DNA of 64,000 nt, from contig NZ_AP024525.1 of the NCBI RefSeq assembly GCF_020886775.1, positions 3,100,001 through 3,164,000 on the forward strand, in the 5' to 3' direction. Under the pieces are notes generated by a model. It was not told the DNA's origin. It was given only the letters and a program-made list of their open reading frames with translations, and searched no databases. This stretch comes from Sinomonas cyclohexanicum. GTDB taxonomy: Bacteria > Actinomycetota > Actinomycetes > Actinomycetales > Micrococcaceae. Every line of letters begins with the position of its first letter. The first letter of the stretch is position 1. This document shows, in pieces, positions 25,616 to 42,557 of the stretch. The translations under genes and the position numbers were made by a program.

Positions 25616-28600
25616 CTACCCTAGCAGGGTGCTCTTGGGCCGGCGCGCGAGCCACCAGACGGCGGCCGCGATGATCGCGAGGCCGAGGACGGCCAGGAGC
25701 GCGTAGACGTAGGCCCGGACCGACCACAGCACGCAGGCCACCACCCCGGCCGCACCCCAAACCGTGAAGCGCCGCTCGTTCAGCACGACCCCCGCGAGCG
25801 TGAGCACCGCAAACGCCACGAGCAGCCAGACCTGTTGGGCATTGTCTCCCGAGAAGAGGGTCCACAGCCCCGTGAGGCTGAGGAGCCCTGCCGAGCCCTC
25901 GAGCCACGCCCTGCCGAACACGGCGGACCGCCGGACGTAGTAGCGCAGGAGTGCTACGACCGCAGCCAGCACCACGTACCACTGCGCGAGCCAGAATGCG
26001 CTCACCTCGATAGCGTCTGCGAAGATGGCACGCTGCAGGGAGCCAGCGACAACGACGGCCCCGACCTCGACGCCGAGCCGCCGGAACCGGCGGGGCAGCT
26101 CCGCGGCCACTGCGGCGACGAGTGCGGCGGCGAGGTAGGGCAGGACGACGGCTGCGGGCGGCTCCCAGCACGCTACCGCCGAGGCCGCGAGGCCAGCGGC
26201 GGCAGCCCCGAGGAGCGGCCAACGGCGCGCCGGTGCGGCCTCGAGCCTGGCCACCGCTTCGACGCGCTTGCCCCACGTCCCGGGCCAGCGGGCAGACCAC
26301 CGGAGGGCGAGACCCACCGAGGCCGGCACGAGCGTTCCCGCCATGAACTGCACGGGGGTCTGCCACAGGCGGGGCAGGCCGTCCACGAGGTCGCGGGCAA
26401 TGTCGACACCGGCAGGCAGGGCCAGCAGGACACCCATCGGGAACGTGATCGCCACGGTGATCGCGGCACGCCAGACGTAGCCAGCGGCGAGAAGGACGGC
26501 TGCGCAGGACGCGAGGGCCGCACCCAGGACCCACGAGCACTCCGGAACCGCCGCCACAACGGACGACGCCGCGAAGGCCCCCGCACCGGCCGTCCATGCC
26601 CAGCGCCACAGGCCCGCGCTCCGACGTTCAGGCGATTCCCACAGTGCCATGCCCGCAACGTGGGCCGCCGCGATCGCGACGAGCAGGAGCGCGACAGCCT
26701 GGCCCCCGATCAGCGGGGCCGCGAGGAACTGCCCCAAGTGGAACCGGAAGAACGGGCCGAGCGCCACCACTCCGAGCAGGAGTCCCGCGACGCCGACGTA
26801 CCCCGCCGCGGGACGCCCCTTGAGCGTCGCCAGGACGCTCACGACGACGAGGATCGCCTCGAGCACGACGACCCACCGGCCGCCCTCGGGGCCCTGCCGG
26901 GCAAAGGCGAGGTACCCGAGCGGCAGCGCTAGCTGGCCCGCGAGCCCGGTCCAGTACGCGACGTCCTGGAACGGGAGGTCCGAGGCAGTGCGCGTGAGGA
27001 GACGGCGCACCGGGTGCTGGGCCACCAAGGACACGGCGAGCACTACGCTCACCCACGTGTCCGACGCCGTCGCGTCCTGCGCCACGAGCACAGCGAGCGC
27101 CACCGGCAGCGCTCTCGCGGCGACGAGGTGGGCGCCCTTGGAGGCAGTCTGGGGGGCCAGGAACACCATGGAGGCCGAGTACACCGCGAACAGGCCCGCG
27201 AGGATCTCAAGCACCCGCAGGTCGCGCGACGCGGTGAACGCCATCAGGACCAGGGCGGCCGGGGCGACGGCCACCGAGCCCGGCCACGGCCGCAACACCA
27301 CGCCGACGAGGGCAGCCGCGGCGGCGAAGGCGACCACGAGGATGGCCCCCAGCGGCTGGAGCCGGTCCGTCGGCCCGGCGACGTAGCTGATCTCGGCTCC
27401 CGCCGCAAAGGTGAACGGCATAGCGATGGCCAGGACAGCGGCGGCGTCCCCGAAGCTCCACGGCAGGGGCCGTCCCCTGCGTCCACTCAGCAACTCGACC
27501 GCGAGCGGCACCACGATCTGGGCCAGGACCACGGCCGCGAACACGTGCGCGCCCGACACGGGCTGGCCGAGGACGACGGGACGCCAGCCGTCCTCCAGGA
27601 GTTCGCGGAACAGCCCCATCGCCAAGGCCGTGGCAGCGGCCCGCGCGAGCCAGATGTACACCCACCTGCGGAGGCGGACCGGCGAGAGCCATGCGGAGCC
27701 GCCCAGGACGGCAATCACGAGAACCAGCACGGCATTGGACAGCGCGCCCTCCCCGAACCACAGGGACTCGAGGGCAAGGAGCGCGAGCAGCACGTTCGGC
27801 GCGACCTCACCTACGGAGGACACGGGACCAAAGCCGTCCGGCCGGGCAAGGAACAGCCCGGCCCAGAGCGCCCCGGCCCCAGCACACAGGATGAAGACTG
27901 CCGGGCCGAACAGTGGCGAGACGAAGCCACCCGGGCGCGCAGACGAGGGGTCAGCGAGCCCCACGACGGCGACGGCGAGGACGCCCACCGCCACGAGGGT
28001 CCATGCCATCGCCGCCCGCGCGAACTCCGCGTGACGCAGGGCACCGAGGCCGCCCGTCACCGCCAGCGCGACGCCGCGACGCGACGGCGAGCCCGAGCGC
28101 AACGGCGCCGCCCGGGCTCCCGGCCCCGTCGACGGCGGCAGCGCCGCCGACACAACCGCCGGAACCACCAGAAGGGACGCGGCTCGCGCTGCCGCGACGA
28201 AGTGGGGCCTCCGCCACGTCCAGCGAGGCCCGTCCTCCGCCGGTGAGGGCGGCCAGACCGCCCGGGCCGCGAAGTAGAGCAGCCCCTCGACGGCGAGGAA
28301 CGCCAGCGGCCATCGTTCCAGGTCGATGAACGGAAGCACCGCGAACGCGAGGACGGGGAGCCAATTCGTGTGGGCGCCCCAGCGCCACGCCGTGAACTGC
28401 GCCGTGAGGACGAAGGCCGCGACCGCGAGGAACAGTGACCCCTGCGCTGCGGGCACGGAGGCCACCGAGGCGGCGGCCACGAGCACCGCCTGCACGAACA
28501 CGGCGGTGCCCTGCTCCGCGAGGGCGACACGGCGCGACATGCCGAGCTCGTCCTCCCGGCGCCGGCCGAGGACGGCCGAGGCGAGAGTCCCGACCGCCAC

Positions 28601-29734
28601 GGCAAGCACACCCGCAAGGGTCCACGCGGAGCGCTGAGTAGGGCCGAGGGACGGAAGGCCGGCGTCCACCGCCTGCGCCGCGGCGACTGCACTGGCGAGC
28701 ACCGCCGTCGTGCGTGCGCCCCACCATGAGAGCCTGCGTGCCAGCGCGGGGCCGGGGAGGAACGAGGACCCGACGAGGTAGAGGCTCATGGCCGCGACGA
28801 GGGCGGGATACTGCCAGCGGTCCAGGGCGCCCGCCGTGAGCGTCGCGGCCACAAAGGTCGCAGGGACGACGAATGGATGGAGCCGTGCGACGGGCCTCAG
28901 GAAGAGCGGCGGAACCCATCGCGGTTGGAGCGCGGCGATCACGGTGAGCACCGAGGCAACCCCGATGAGCGCGGCGTAGTCGGCCGCGAGGGCACCACTG
29001 AGCACTTCCGTGCCGGACCACGCCGCGGAGAAAACGAAGGTCAGGCTCAGGAAGACGAGGACCCGGCTCTCGATGCGCAGTGCGGCGAAGCCGAACGCGA
29101 CGAGCCCGACCAGGCTCGTGATGAGCCAGGAAAGGTCCGGACGGTGCAGGACCACGATGTCGAGGCCGAGGCCCGCGACGGGCAGCAGCGCCAGGCCTGT
29201 CCCCGCGAAGGCCACGGCCGCCGGGCGCAGCCTCGGGAACCTCGCATGGACCACGAGGCCAGCCGCGTAGAACAGTGCGGTGACACCGACGAGGCCCGTG
29301 AGGCGCACGCCGTCGTCCACGCTGCCGTTCGTGAGGAACAGTGCGGCCGCCGCGACGATCAGGAGCGCGGCAAGGTAGAGCGAGATGTTGGCGCTCTGGA
29401 TCCCGCGCCTCTCCTTTCGGCGAGCGGCCTCCCGCGCGAGCTCCTCCCGCGACTTCGGCGGCGTCTGCACGCGCATAGGGACGGCCGGTGCCGCCGCTTG
29501 TGCTGCCACGGCGCGTGGTGGCGCCAGGATCGGCGCGGGGGCGGCCGCCGGGATCCGCCGTGGCGCTGCCACCGGTGAGACCACCGGCGCGCCCGCCGAA
29601 CGCATGGCCTCGTCCCACCCGATGCGGTGCCCCGCGAGGAATCCCGCGCGGTGCCCCTCGAGATAGCCCTCATGGTGGCCGGCCGCATAACCCGCGTCGT
29701 ACCCGCCGCCCTGTCCCGCTGACATCGTGTCCAC
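25616..29734 (-). CDS. Giant polytopic membrane protein, function unknown (1372 aa)
   Basis: A 1372-residue protein that is almost entirely hydrophobic after residue 110, with dozens of predicted transmembrane stretches such as ISLYLAALLIVAAAALFL and LYLVGSSFLPG. The N-terminus is a soluble Gly/Tyr/His repeat region (YDAGYAAGHHEGYLEGHRAG), then a Pro/Ala linker and a charged SREELAREAARRKERRG segment. This resembles the very large SCO7613/DUF2157-like membrane proteins annotated in other actinobacteria. The relationship is an impression, and no catalytic motif is seen. GTG 29734 has GGAGG about 8 bases upstream; ATG 29725 is the alternative. It stands between tuf and the S10 cluster, co-directional with both. 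Confidence 0.8.
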   Translation of the reverse strand: MDTMSAGQGGGYDAGYAAGHHEGYLEGHRAGFLAGHRIGWDEAMRSAGAPVVSPVAAPRRIPAAAPAPILAPPRAVAAQAAAPAVPMRVQTPPKSREELAREAARRKERRGIQSANISLYLAALLIVAAAALFLTNGSVDDGVRLTGLVGVTALFYAAGLVVHARFPRLRPAAVAFAGTGLALLPVAGLGLDIVVLHRPDLSWLITSLVGLVAFGFAALRIESRVLVFLSLTFVFSAAWSGTEVLSGALAADYAALIGVASVLTVIAALQPRWVPPLFLRPVARLHPFVVPATFVAATLTAGALDRWQYPALVAAMSLYLVGSSFLPGPALARRLSWWGARTTAVLASAVAAAQAVDAGLPSLGPTQRSAWTLAGVLAVAVGTLASAVLGRRREDELGMSRRVALAEQGTAVFVQAVLVAAASVASVPAAQGSLFLAVAAFVLTAQFTAWRWGAHTNWLPVLAFAVLPFIDLERWPLAFLAVEGLLYFAARAVWPPSPAEDGPRWTWRRPHFVAAARAASLLVVPAVVSAALPPSTGPGARAAPLRSGSPSRRGVALAVTGGLGALRHAEFARAAMAWTLVAVGVLAVAVVGLADPSSARPGGFVSPLFGPAVFILCAGAGALWAGLFLARPDGFGPVSSVGEVAPNVLLALLALESLWFGEGALSNAVLVLVIAVLGGSAWLSPVRLRRWVYIWLARAAATALAMGLFRELLEDGWRPVVLGQPVSGAHVFAAVVLAQIVVPLAVELLSGRRGRPLPWSFGDAAAVLAIAMPFTFAAGAEISYVAGPTDRLQPLGAILVVAFAAAAALVGVVLRPWPGSVAVAPAALVLMAFTASRDLRVLEILAGLFAVYSASMVFLAPQTASKGAHLVAARALPVALAVLVAQDATASDTWVSVVLAVSLVAQHPVRRLLTRTASDLPFQDVAYWTGLAGQLALPLGYLAFARQGPEGGRWVVVLEAILVVVSVLATLKGRPAAGYVGVAGLLLGVVALGPFFRFHLGQFLAAPLIGGQAVALLLVAIAAAHVAGMALWESPERRSAGLWRWAWTAGAGAFAASSVVAAVPECSWVLGAALASCAAVLLAAGYVWRAAITVAITFPMGVLLALPAGVDIARDLVDGLPRLWQTPVQFMAGTLVPASVGLALRWSARWPGTWGKRVEAVARLEAAPARRWPLLGAAAAGLAASAVACWEPPAAVVLPYLAAALVAAVAAELPRRFRRLGVEVGAVVVAGSLQRAIFADAIEVSAFWLAQWYVVLAAVVALLRYYVRRSAVFGRAWLEGSAGLLSLTGLWTLFSGDNAQQVWLLVAFAVLTLAGVVLNERRFTVWGAAGVVACVLWSVRAYVYALLAVLGLAIIAAAVWWLARRPKSTLLG

Positions 29735-29834
29735 GACCCGCCTCCGCCGTGTGGGCCGACCCGGCCCCCCCGATTACTCCATTGACTGGAGTTATCCTAG
29801 CTGGCCCGCGTCCGCCCCCGATAGAGCACAAAGA

Positions 29835-29861
29835 ACCCCGCTGCACAGTGTGCAGCGGGGT
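29835..29861 (-). terminator. Rho-independent terminator of tuf
   Basis: Arms 29835-29846 and 29850-29861 (ACCCCGCTGCAC / GTGCAGCGGGGT) form a 12-bp stem with a 3-base loop. On the minus strand it is followed by TTCTTTGT. It lies 56 bases downstream of the tuf stop and separates tuf from the giant membrane protein gene. Confidence 0.85.
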
Positions 29862-29916
29862 CCTTGTCAGATCCGGCCCCGATCCGAGGACCCGGGCCAG
29901 CAGCTCCGGAAGGAGA

Positions 29917-31107
29917 CTACTTGATGATCTTGGTCACGCGGCCCGAGCCAACGGTGCGGCCACCCTCACGGATAGCGAAGCCGAGGCCCTCCTCCATGGC
30001 GATGGGCTGGATGAGCTGAACAGTCATCTCAGTGTTGTCGCCGGGCATGACCATCTCGGTGCCCTCGGGGAGGGTGATGACGCCGGTCACGTCCGTGGTA
30101 CGGAAGTAGAACTGCGGGCGGTAGTTCGAGTAGAACGGGTTGTGACGGCCGCCCTCGTCCTTGGAGAGGATGTAGACGTTCGCCTCGAAGTCGGTGTGCG
30201 GGGTGATGGAACCCGGCTTCACGACGACCTGGCCACGCTCGACGTCCTCGCGCTTGATGCCGCGGAGCAGGAGGCCACAGTTCTCGCCGGCCCACGCCTC
30301 GTCGAGCTGCTTGTGGAACATCTCGATACCAGTGACCGTGGTCTTCTGGATCGGGCGGATGCCGACGATCTCGACCTCGGAGTTCAGGGCGAGGGTACCG
30401 CGCTCGGCGCGGCCGGTGACGACGGTGCCACGACCGGTGATCGTGAAGACGTCCTCGATCGGCATGAGGAACGGCTTGTCGCGGTCACGGACCGGGTCCG
30501 GAACGTTCTCGTCGACGGCCTCCATGAGCTCCTCGACCGACTTGACCCACTTGGGATCGCCCTCGAGAGCCTTGAGGCCCGAGACGCGGATCACCGGGGC
30601 GTTGTCGCCGTCGAAGCCCTGCGAGGAGAGGAGCTCGCGCACCTCCATCTCGACGAGGTCAAGGAGCTCCTCGTCGTCGACCATGTCGGCCTTGTTCAGA
30701 GCCACGAGCAGGTAGGGGACACCAACCTGGCGGGCGAGCAGAACGTGCTCGCGGGTCTGGGCCATCGGGCCGTCAGTCGCGGCAACCACGAGGATGGCGC
30801 CGTCCATCTGCGCCGCACCCGTGATCATGTTCTTGATGTAGTCAGCGTGGCCCGGAGCGTCGACGTGAGCGTAGTGGCGCTTCTCCGTCTGGTACTCGAT
30901 GTGAGAGATGTTGATGGTGATGCCGCGCTGGCGCTCCTCCGGAGCGGAGTCGATCTGCGCGAAGTCACGCTGCTCGTTGAGATCCGGGTACTTGTCAGCA
31001 AGCACCTTCGAGATGGCAGCAGTCAGCGTCGTCTTGCCGTGGTCAACGTGGCCGATGGTGCCGATGTTGACGTGCGGCTTGGTCCGCTCGAACTTTGCCT
31101 TCGCCAC
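29917..31107 (-). CDS. tuf: Elongation factor Tu
   Basis: A 396-residue GTPase that carries aminoacyl-tRNA to the ribosome. G1 [10 protein letters not shown]3 DAPGHADYI and G4 NKADM are intact, and the threonine of the switch region RGITINISH is present. It starts at GTG 31107, with AGGAGGAA upstream. It is the last gene of the str operon with a hairpin terminator after it, and has its own candidate promoter in the 200-base gap after fusA. Confidence 0.98.
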   Translation of the reverse strand: MAKAKFERTKPHVNIGTIGHVDHGKTTLTAAISKVLADKYPDLNEQRDFAQIDSAPEERQRGITINISHIEYQTEKRHYAHVDAPGHADYIKNMITGAAQMDGAILVVAATDGPMAQTREHVLLARQVGVPYLLVALNKADMVDDEELLDLVEMEVRELLSSQGFDGDNAPVIRVSGLKALEGDPKWVKSVEELMEAVDENVPDPVRDRDKPFLMPIEDVFTITGRGTVVTGRAERGTLALNSEVEIVGIRPIQKTTVTGIEMFHKQLDEAWAGENCGLLLRGIKREDVERGQVVVKPGSITPHTDFEANVYILSKDEGGRHNPFYSNYRPQFYFRTTDVTGVITLPEGTEMVMPGDNTEMTVQLIQPIAMEEGLGFAIREGGRTVGSGRVTKIIK

Positions 31108-31174
31108 TTGTTCCTCCTAGAACTGATTCAGAAGACTGCTCCCAGCCGCGACTGTCGCAGCTGAAACTCTCGCA

Positions 31175-31204
31175 AGTCTACTGTTGGCTGTGTTTTTTCG
31201 TGAA
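31175..31204 (-). promoter_or_regulatory. Candidate tuf promoter
   Basis: On the minus strand TTCACG (31199-31204) and TAGACT (31175-31180) are 18 bases apart in the fusA-tuf gap, leaving a leader of about 65 bases. The spacer contains CACAGCCAACA, also present in the S10 leader. The match to the housekeeping consensus is moderate. Confidence 0.35.
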
Positions 31205-31307
31205 ATCACGCGGGAGGTGGCCCCCGCGCGGATGGCGACCCGCCGCCGTCGTGCGCTCCCCGCCCGAGAGAGGGGCACCCACAGCGGCGGCGAGCCGCAC
31301 TCCAGAA

Positions 31308-33422
31308 CTACTCGCCGCGCGACTTCTGGATGATCTCGTCGGCGACGGCCTTCGGGACCTCGGAGTAGCTGTCGAACTGCATCGAGTAGACAGCGCGGCC
31401 CTGGGTCTTCGAGCGAAGGTCGCCGATGTAGCCGAACATCTCGGACAGCGGCACGAGGGCACGCACAACCTTGACGCCGACAGCGTCCTCCATGGCCTGG
31501 ATCTGGCCACGGCGGGAGTTGAGGTCGCCGATCACGTCGCCCATGTACTCCTCGGGCGTGCGGACCTCGACGGCCATGAGCGGCTCGAGGAGCACAGGGT
31601 TGGCGCGGCGAGCGCCCTCCTTGAACACCTGCGAACCGGCGATCTTGAACGCCATCTCCGAGGAGTCGACGTCGTGGTAGGCACCATCGACGAGGGTCGC
31701 CTTCACGCCCACCATCGGGTAGCCGGCCAGGATGCCGAACTGCATGGCGTCCTGGATGCCGTGGTCCACGCTCGGGATGTACTCGCGCGGCACGCGGCCG
31801 CCGGTGACGCCGTTCACGAACTCGTAGAACGTGCCCTCGGTGGTCTCGAGCGGCTCGAAAGTGACCTGCACCTTCGCGAACTGGCCGGAACCGCCAGTCT
31901 GCTTCTTGTGCGTGTAGTCGACCTTCTCGACCTTCTTCTTGATGGTCTCGCGGTAGGCGACCTGCGGCTTGCCCACGTTGGCCTCGACCTTGAACTCGCG
32001 GCGCATGCGGTCCACGAGGATGTCGAGGTGAAGCTCGCCCATGCCGCCGATCTCGGTCTGGCCGGTCTCCTCGTTGAGGGAGACGGTGAACGTCGGATCC
32101 TCAGCGGAGAGCTTCTGGATGGCGGTGGAGAGCTTCTCCTGGTCGCCCTTGGTCTTCGGCTCGATGGCCACGAAGATCACGGGATCCGGGAAGGTCATCG
32201 ACTCGAGCACGATCGGGTTGTTGATGTCGCAGAGCGTATCGCCGGTCGTGGTGTCCTTGAGGCCGATCACCGCGTAGATGTGGCCGGCGTGGACCTCATC
32301 GACCGGGTTCTCCTTGTTGGCGTGCATCTGGAAGAGCTTCCCGATGCGCTCCTTCTTGCCCTTCGTCGAGTTCAGGACCTGGATGCCCGAGGTCGCCTTG
32401 CCCGAGTAGACGCGAATGAAGTTGAGCTGGCCGAAGAACGGGTGCGCCGCAATCTTGAACGCGAGAGCCGAGAACGGCTCGTCCTCGCTCGGCTTGCGGG
32501 ACAGCTCGATCGTCTCGTCCTTGGGGTCGTGGCCGATCATGGCCGGGACATCCAGCGGGGACGGGAGGAAGTCGATGACCGCATCCAGCATCGGCTGCAC
32601 GCCACGGTTCTTGAACGCGGAGCCACAGAAGACCGGGTAGATCTCGGAGTTCACCGTGAGCTTGCGGATGCCCGCCTTGAGCTCATCGATCGTGAGCTCT
32701 TCGCCCTCGAGGTACTTCTCCATGAGTTCCTCGGACGCCTCGGCGACCGTCTCGACGAGGTCGTGGCGGTACTGCTCGGCCTTCTCCTGAAGGTCGGCCG
32801 GGATGTCCTGGGTCTCGTAGGAGGCGCCCATGGTCACGTCGCCCTTGGCGTCGCCGGGCCACACGAGGGCCTTCATGGTGAGCAGGTCGACGACGCCGAC
32901 GAACTCGCTCTCGGCACCGATCGGCAGCTGCATGACGAGCGGCTTGGCGCCGAGGCGCTTGACGATCGTGTCCACGGTGAAGTAGAAGTCCGCGCCGAGC
33001 TTGTCCATCTTGTTGACGAAGCAGATGCGCGGGACGTTGTACTTGTCCGCCTGGCGCCAGACGGTCTCGGACTGCGGCTCCACGCCCTCCTTGCCGTCGA
33101 AGACGGCGACGGCGCCGTCGAGCACGCGCAGGGAGCGCTCGACCTCGACCGTGAAGTCCACGTGACCGGGGGTGTCGATGATGTTGATCTGGTTCTGGTT
33201 CCAGAAGCAGGTCACGGCCGCGGACGTGATGGTGATGCCGCGCTCCTTCTCCTGCTCCATCCAGTCGGTCGTCGAAGCGCCGTCGTGCGTCTCGCCGATC
33301 TTGTGGCTCACACCCGTGTAGAACAGGATGCGCTCCGTGGTAGTGGTCTTGCCGGCATCGATGTGCGCCATGATGCCGATGTTTCGGACCTTGCTGAGGT
33401 CGGTAAGCACGTCGAGTGCCAC
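31308..33422 (-). CDS. fusA: Elongation factor G
   Basis: A 704-residue translocase GTPase. G1 [16 protein letters not shown]3 DTPGHVDFT and G4 NKMDK are intact, and all five domains are present by length. It starts at GTG 33422 ([16 protein letters not shown]) after GGGAGAC. It is preceded by a strong hairpin between rpsG and fusA and followed by the tuf promoter region. Confidence 0.98.
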   Translation of the reverse strand: MALDVLTDLSKVRNIGIMAHIDAGKTTTTERILFYTGVSHKIGETHDGASTTDWMEQEKERGITITSAAVTCFWNQNQINIIDTPGHVDFTVEVERSLRVLDGAVAVFDGKEGVEPQSETVWRQADKYNVPRICFVNKMDKLGADFYFTVDTIVKRLGAKPLVMQLPIGAESEFVGVVDLLTMKALVWPGDAKGDVTMGASYETQDIPADLQEKAEQYRHDLVETVAEASEELMEKYLEGEELTIDELKAGIRKLTVNSEIYPVFCGSAFKNRGVQPMLDAVIDFLPSPLDVPAMIGHDPKDETIELSRKPSEDEPFSALAFKIAAHPFFGQLNFIRVYSGKATSGIQVLNSTKGKKERIGKLFQMHANKENPVDEVHAGHIYAVIGLKDTTTGDTLCDINNPIVLESMTFPDPVIFVAIEPKTKGDQEKLSTAIQKLSAEDPTFTVSLNEETGQTEIGGMGELHLDILVDRMRREFKVEANVGKPQVAYRETIKKKVEKVDYTHKKQTGGSGQFAKVQVTFEPLETTEGTFYEFVNGVTGGRVPREYIPSVDHGIQDAMQFGILAGYPMVGVKATLVDGAYHDVDSSEMAFKIAGSQVFKEGARRANPVLLEPLMAVEVRTPEEYMGDVIGDLNSRRGQIQAMEDAVGVKVVRALVPLSEMFGYIGDLRSKTQGRAVYSMQFDSYSEVPKAVADEIIQKSRGE

Positions 33423-33456
33423 GGTGTCTCCCTGTTTGTCCCTAATTGGCTGCGCA

Positions 33457-33489
33457 TTCGCCGCCGGCCCTCGTGGGGCCGGCGGCGAA
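33457..33489. terminator. 14-bp GC-rich hairpin between rpsG and fusA
   Basis: Arms 33457-33470 and 33476-33489 (TTCGCCGCCGGCCC / GGGCCGGCGGCGAA) pair perfectly with a TCGTG loop. No T-run follows. It lies within an operon that is normally cotranscribed, so it may be an attenuator or mRNA-processing site rather than a full terminator. Confidence 0.55.
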
Positions 33490-33497
33490 CCCTGGTT

Positions 33498-33968
33498 CTA
33501 CCAGCGGTAGTGTGCGAAGGCCTTGTTCGACTCGGCCATCTTGTGGGTGTCCTCGCGGCGCTTGACCGCGGCACCGAGGCCGTTCGAAGCGTCGAGGATC
33601 TCGTTCTGGAGACGCTCGGTCATCGTCTTCTCGCGGCGGGCCTTCGAGTAGCCCACGAGCCAGCGGAGGGCCAGCGCGGTGGCGCGGCCCGGCTTGACCT
33701 CGACCGGAACCTGGTAGGTGGCGCCGCCGACGCGGCGCGAGCGGACCTCAAGGGTCGGGCGGACGTTGTCCATGGCCTTCTTGAGGGCGGCAACCGGGTC
33801 GCCGCCCGTCTTCTGGCGGGCACCCTCGAGAGCGCCGTAGACGATGCGCTCGGCCGTGGACTTCTTGCCGTCCACGAGAACCTTGTTGATGAGCTGCGTC
33901 ACGAGCGGCGAACCGTAGACCGGGTCGACGACGAGAGGACGCTTCGGGGCAGGGCCCTTACGAGGCAT
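33498..33968 (-). CDS. rpsG: 30S ribosomal protein S7
   Basis: A 156-residue 16S rRNA-binding protein that nucleates the small-subunit head. It begins [20 protein letters not shown], has [15 protein letters not shown] and ends NKAFAHYRW. The ATG overlaps the rpsL stop as TAATG. The frame is open far upstream through rpsL, but the S7 N-terminus fixes the start. Confidence 0.97.
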   Translation of the reverse strand: MPRKGPAPKRPLVVDPVYGSPLVTQLINKVLVDGKKSTAERIVYGALEGARQKTGGDPVAALKKAMDNVRPTLEVRSRRVGGATYQVPVEVKPGRATALALRWLVGYSKARREKTMTERLQNEILDASNGLGAAVKRREDTHKMAESNKAFAHYRW

Positions 33969-34342
33969 TACTTCTTCTCCTTCTTGGCGCCGTAGCGGCT
34001 GCGGGCCTGCTGGCGGTTCTTGACACCCTGGGTGTCGAGAGCGCCACGGACGATCTTGTAGCGGACACCCGGAAGGTCCTTCACACGACCGCCGCGGACG
34101 AGCACGATCGAGTGCTCCTGGAGGTTGTGGCCGACGCCCGGGATGTAGGCCGTGACCTCGACGCCGCCGTTGAGGCGGACACGCGCGACCTTGCGGAGGG
34201 CGGAGTTCGGCTTCTTCGGGGTCGTGGTGTACACACGGGTGCACACGCCGCGACGCATGGGGCTGCCCTTGAGGGCAGGAGCCTTGGTCTTGGAGACCTT
34301 CGGCGTGCGGCCCTTGCGGACCAGCTGCTGAATAGTAGGCAC
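33968..34342 (-). CDS. rpsL: 30S ribosomal protein S12
   Basis: A 124-residue decoding-centre protein, exactly the family length. It starts at GTG 34342 ([11 protein letters not shown]) with GGAG upstream. The streptomycin-relevant lysines are wild-type: [11 protein letters not shown] around position 43 and [12 protein letters not shown] around 88. It is the first gene of the str operon and overlaps rpsG. Confidence 0.97.
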   Translation of the reverse strand: MPTIQQLVRKGRTPKVSKTKAPALKGSPMRRGVCTRVYTTTPKKPNSALRKVARVRLNGGVEVTAYIPGVGHNLQEHSIVLVRGGRVKDLPGVRYKIVRGALDTQGVKNRQQARSRYGAKKEKK

Positions 34343-34773
34343 TTTCGCTCCGTCTTTGTACTTGCGTACTTCGTTTGGAATTCCGCCCACGTGACCCCTG
34401 CAACGGGGATCGGTAGACGCTGTCGGTTGCTTCACACTTCCGCGGGCAACCGACCGTAGGCGTGCAAAAGTGTGGCATCCGTTGCGCACCAACCCCGCAA
34501 CCCGGAAACAGGCCCCGCCAGAGCAGCGCTTTAGCACCCGATCTGACGGCCTTCATCCACTGCCACACAGAAACAATCGAAGAAAGCTTATCACGGCGCG
34601 GGGAGCGGCCACGAATCGCCCGCCCGGCGCCCCTCCGAGATGGGGGTCCTGACCGCCAAGGCCGGGGGGACACGACGGAAGCGGCCAGCTCCCCCGCGAA
34701 GGGGAGCCGGCCGCCCGTGGTGCGTGACGCCGTCGTGCGCTGGACTACGCGAGCGCAGCCTCAGACGAGGGCA
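34343..34773. other. str operon leader and rpoC 3' region; no gene seen
   Basis: 431 bases without a supported gene. The part next to rpsL contains a 9-bp stem GTCGGTTGC / GCAACCGAC (34422-34430, 34446-34454), about 80 bases before the start, and a small CCCC-GGGG stem (about 34395-34408). Next to rpoC lies GCTCCCC-N7-GGGGAGC (about 34687-34707), likely its terminator, and a copy of CGCCGTCGTGCG (34728-34739). I could not assign a convincing str promoter. Confidence 0.5.
34422..34454. promoter_or_regulatory. Stem-loop in the rpsL leader
   Basis: Arms GTCGGTTGC (34422-34430) and GCAACCGAC (34446-34454) with a 15-base loop, in the transcript region ahead of rpsL. It may be a leader structure for regulation of the str operon, by analogy with other ribosomal operons only. 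Confidence 0.4.
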
Positions 34774-38673
<3,900 letters not shown>

Positions 38674-38732
38674 TGTGGTCCCTTATCTCTCGTGTCTCTA
38701 AAGTCTTGCTGCTGCCGGTGGCGGTGGAGGGA

Positions 38733-42233
<3,501 letters not shown>

Positions 42234-42315
42234 GAGGGATCCTTCCACAGACCTTCAGGATTGTCCGCACCCTCCCCCGACAAGGCATGACCCACCGAAC
42301 GTGTTCAGTTGAGGC

Positions 42316-42371
42316 GGGACAGACTGTCCCGAAGAGCCCACCGCTATATGAAGGCACCGCAGTCGTTAAAA
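42316..42371 (-). promoter_or_regulatory. Candidate rpoB promoter and leader palindrome
   Basis: On the minus strand TTTTAA (42366-42371) and TATAGC (42343-42348) are 17 bases apart, about 110 bases before rpoB. Just downstream a palindrome GGGACA-GAC-TGTCCC (42316-42330) would lie in the early transcript. Assignment is by position and partial consensus match. Confidence 0.3.
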
Positions 42372-42557
42372 GGGAGAACGCAAAGAACTACCTTACCTCA
42401 GGAAGGCGCGCGTGTCTACCGCAGACTCAGCCCGGGGTCAAGTGCCACCGGATCCCTCACGGGCCGCCGCGGGCAATACTGTACACCCAGCTCCCCGCGG
42501 CAATCAGCTTCTCTGGCGGTAGCCTGATGCACAGGAGAGATGAAGGAGCGGACGCAC

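Noticed and set aside
25835-28246. Plus-strand frames opposite the giant membrane protein
   Set aside because: Composition dominated by Arg, Gly and Pro and no recognisable domain. The minus-strand frame is continuous, hydrophobic and has a ribosome binding site.
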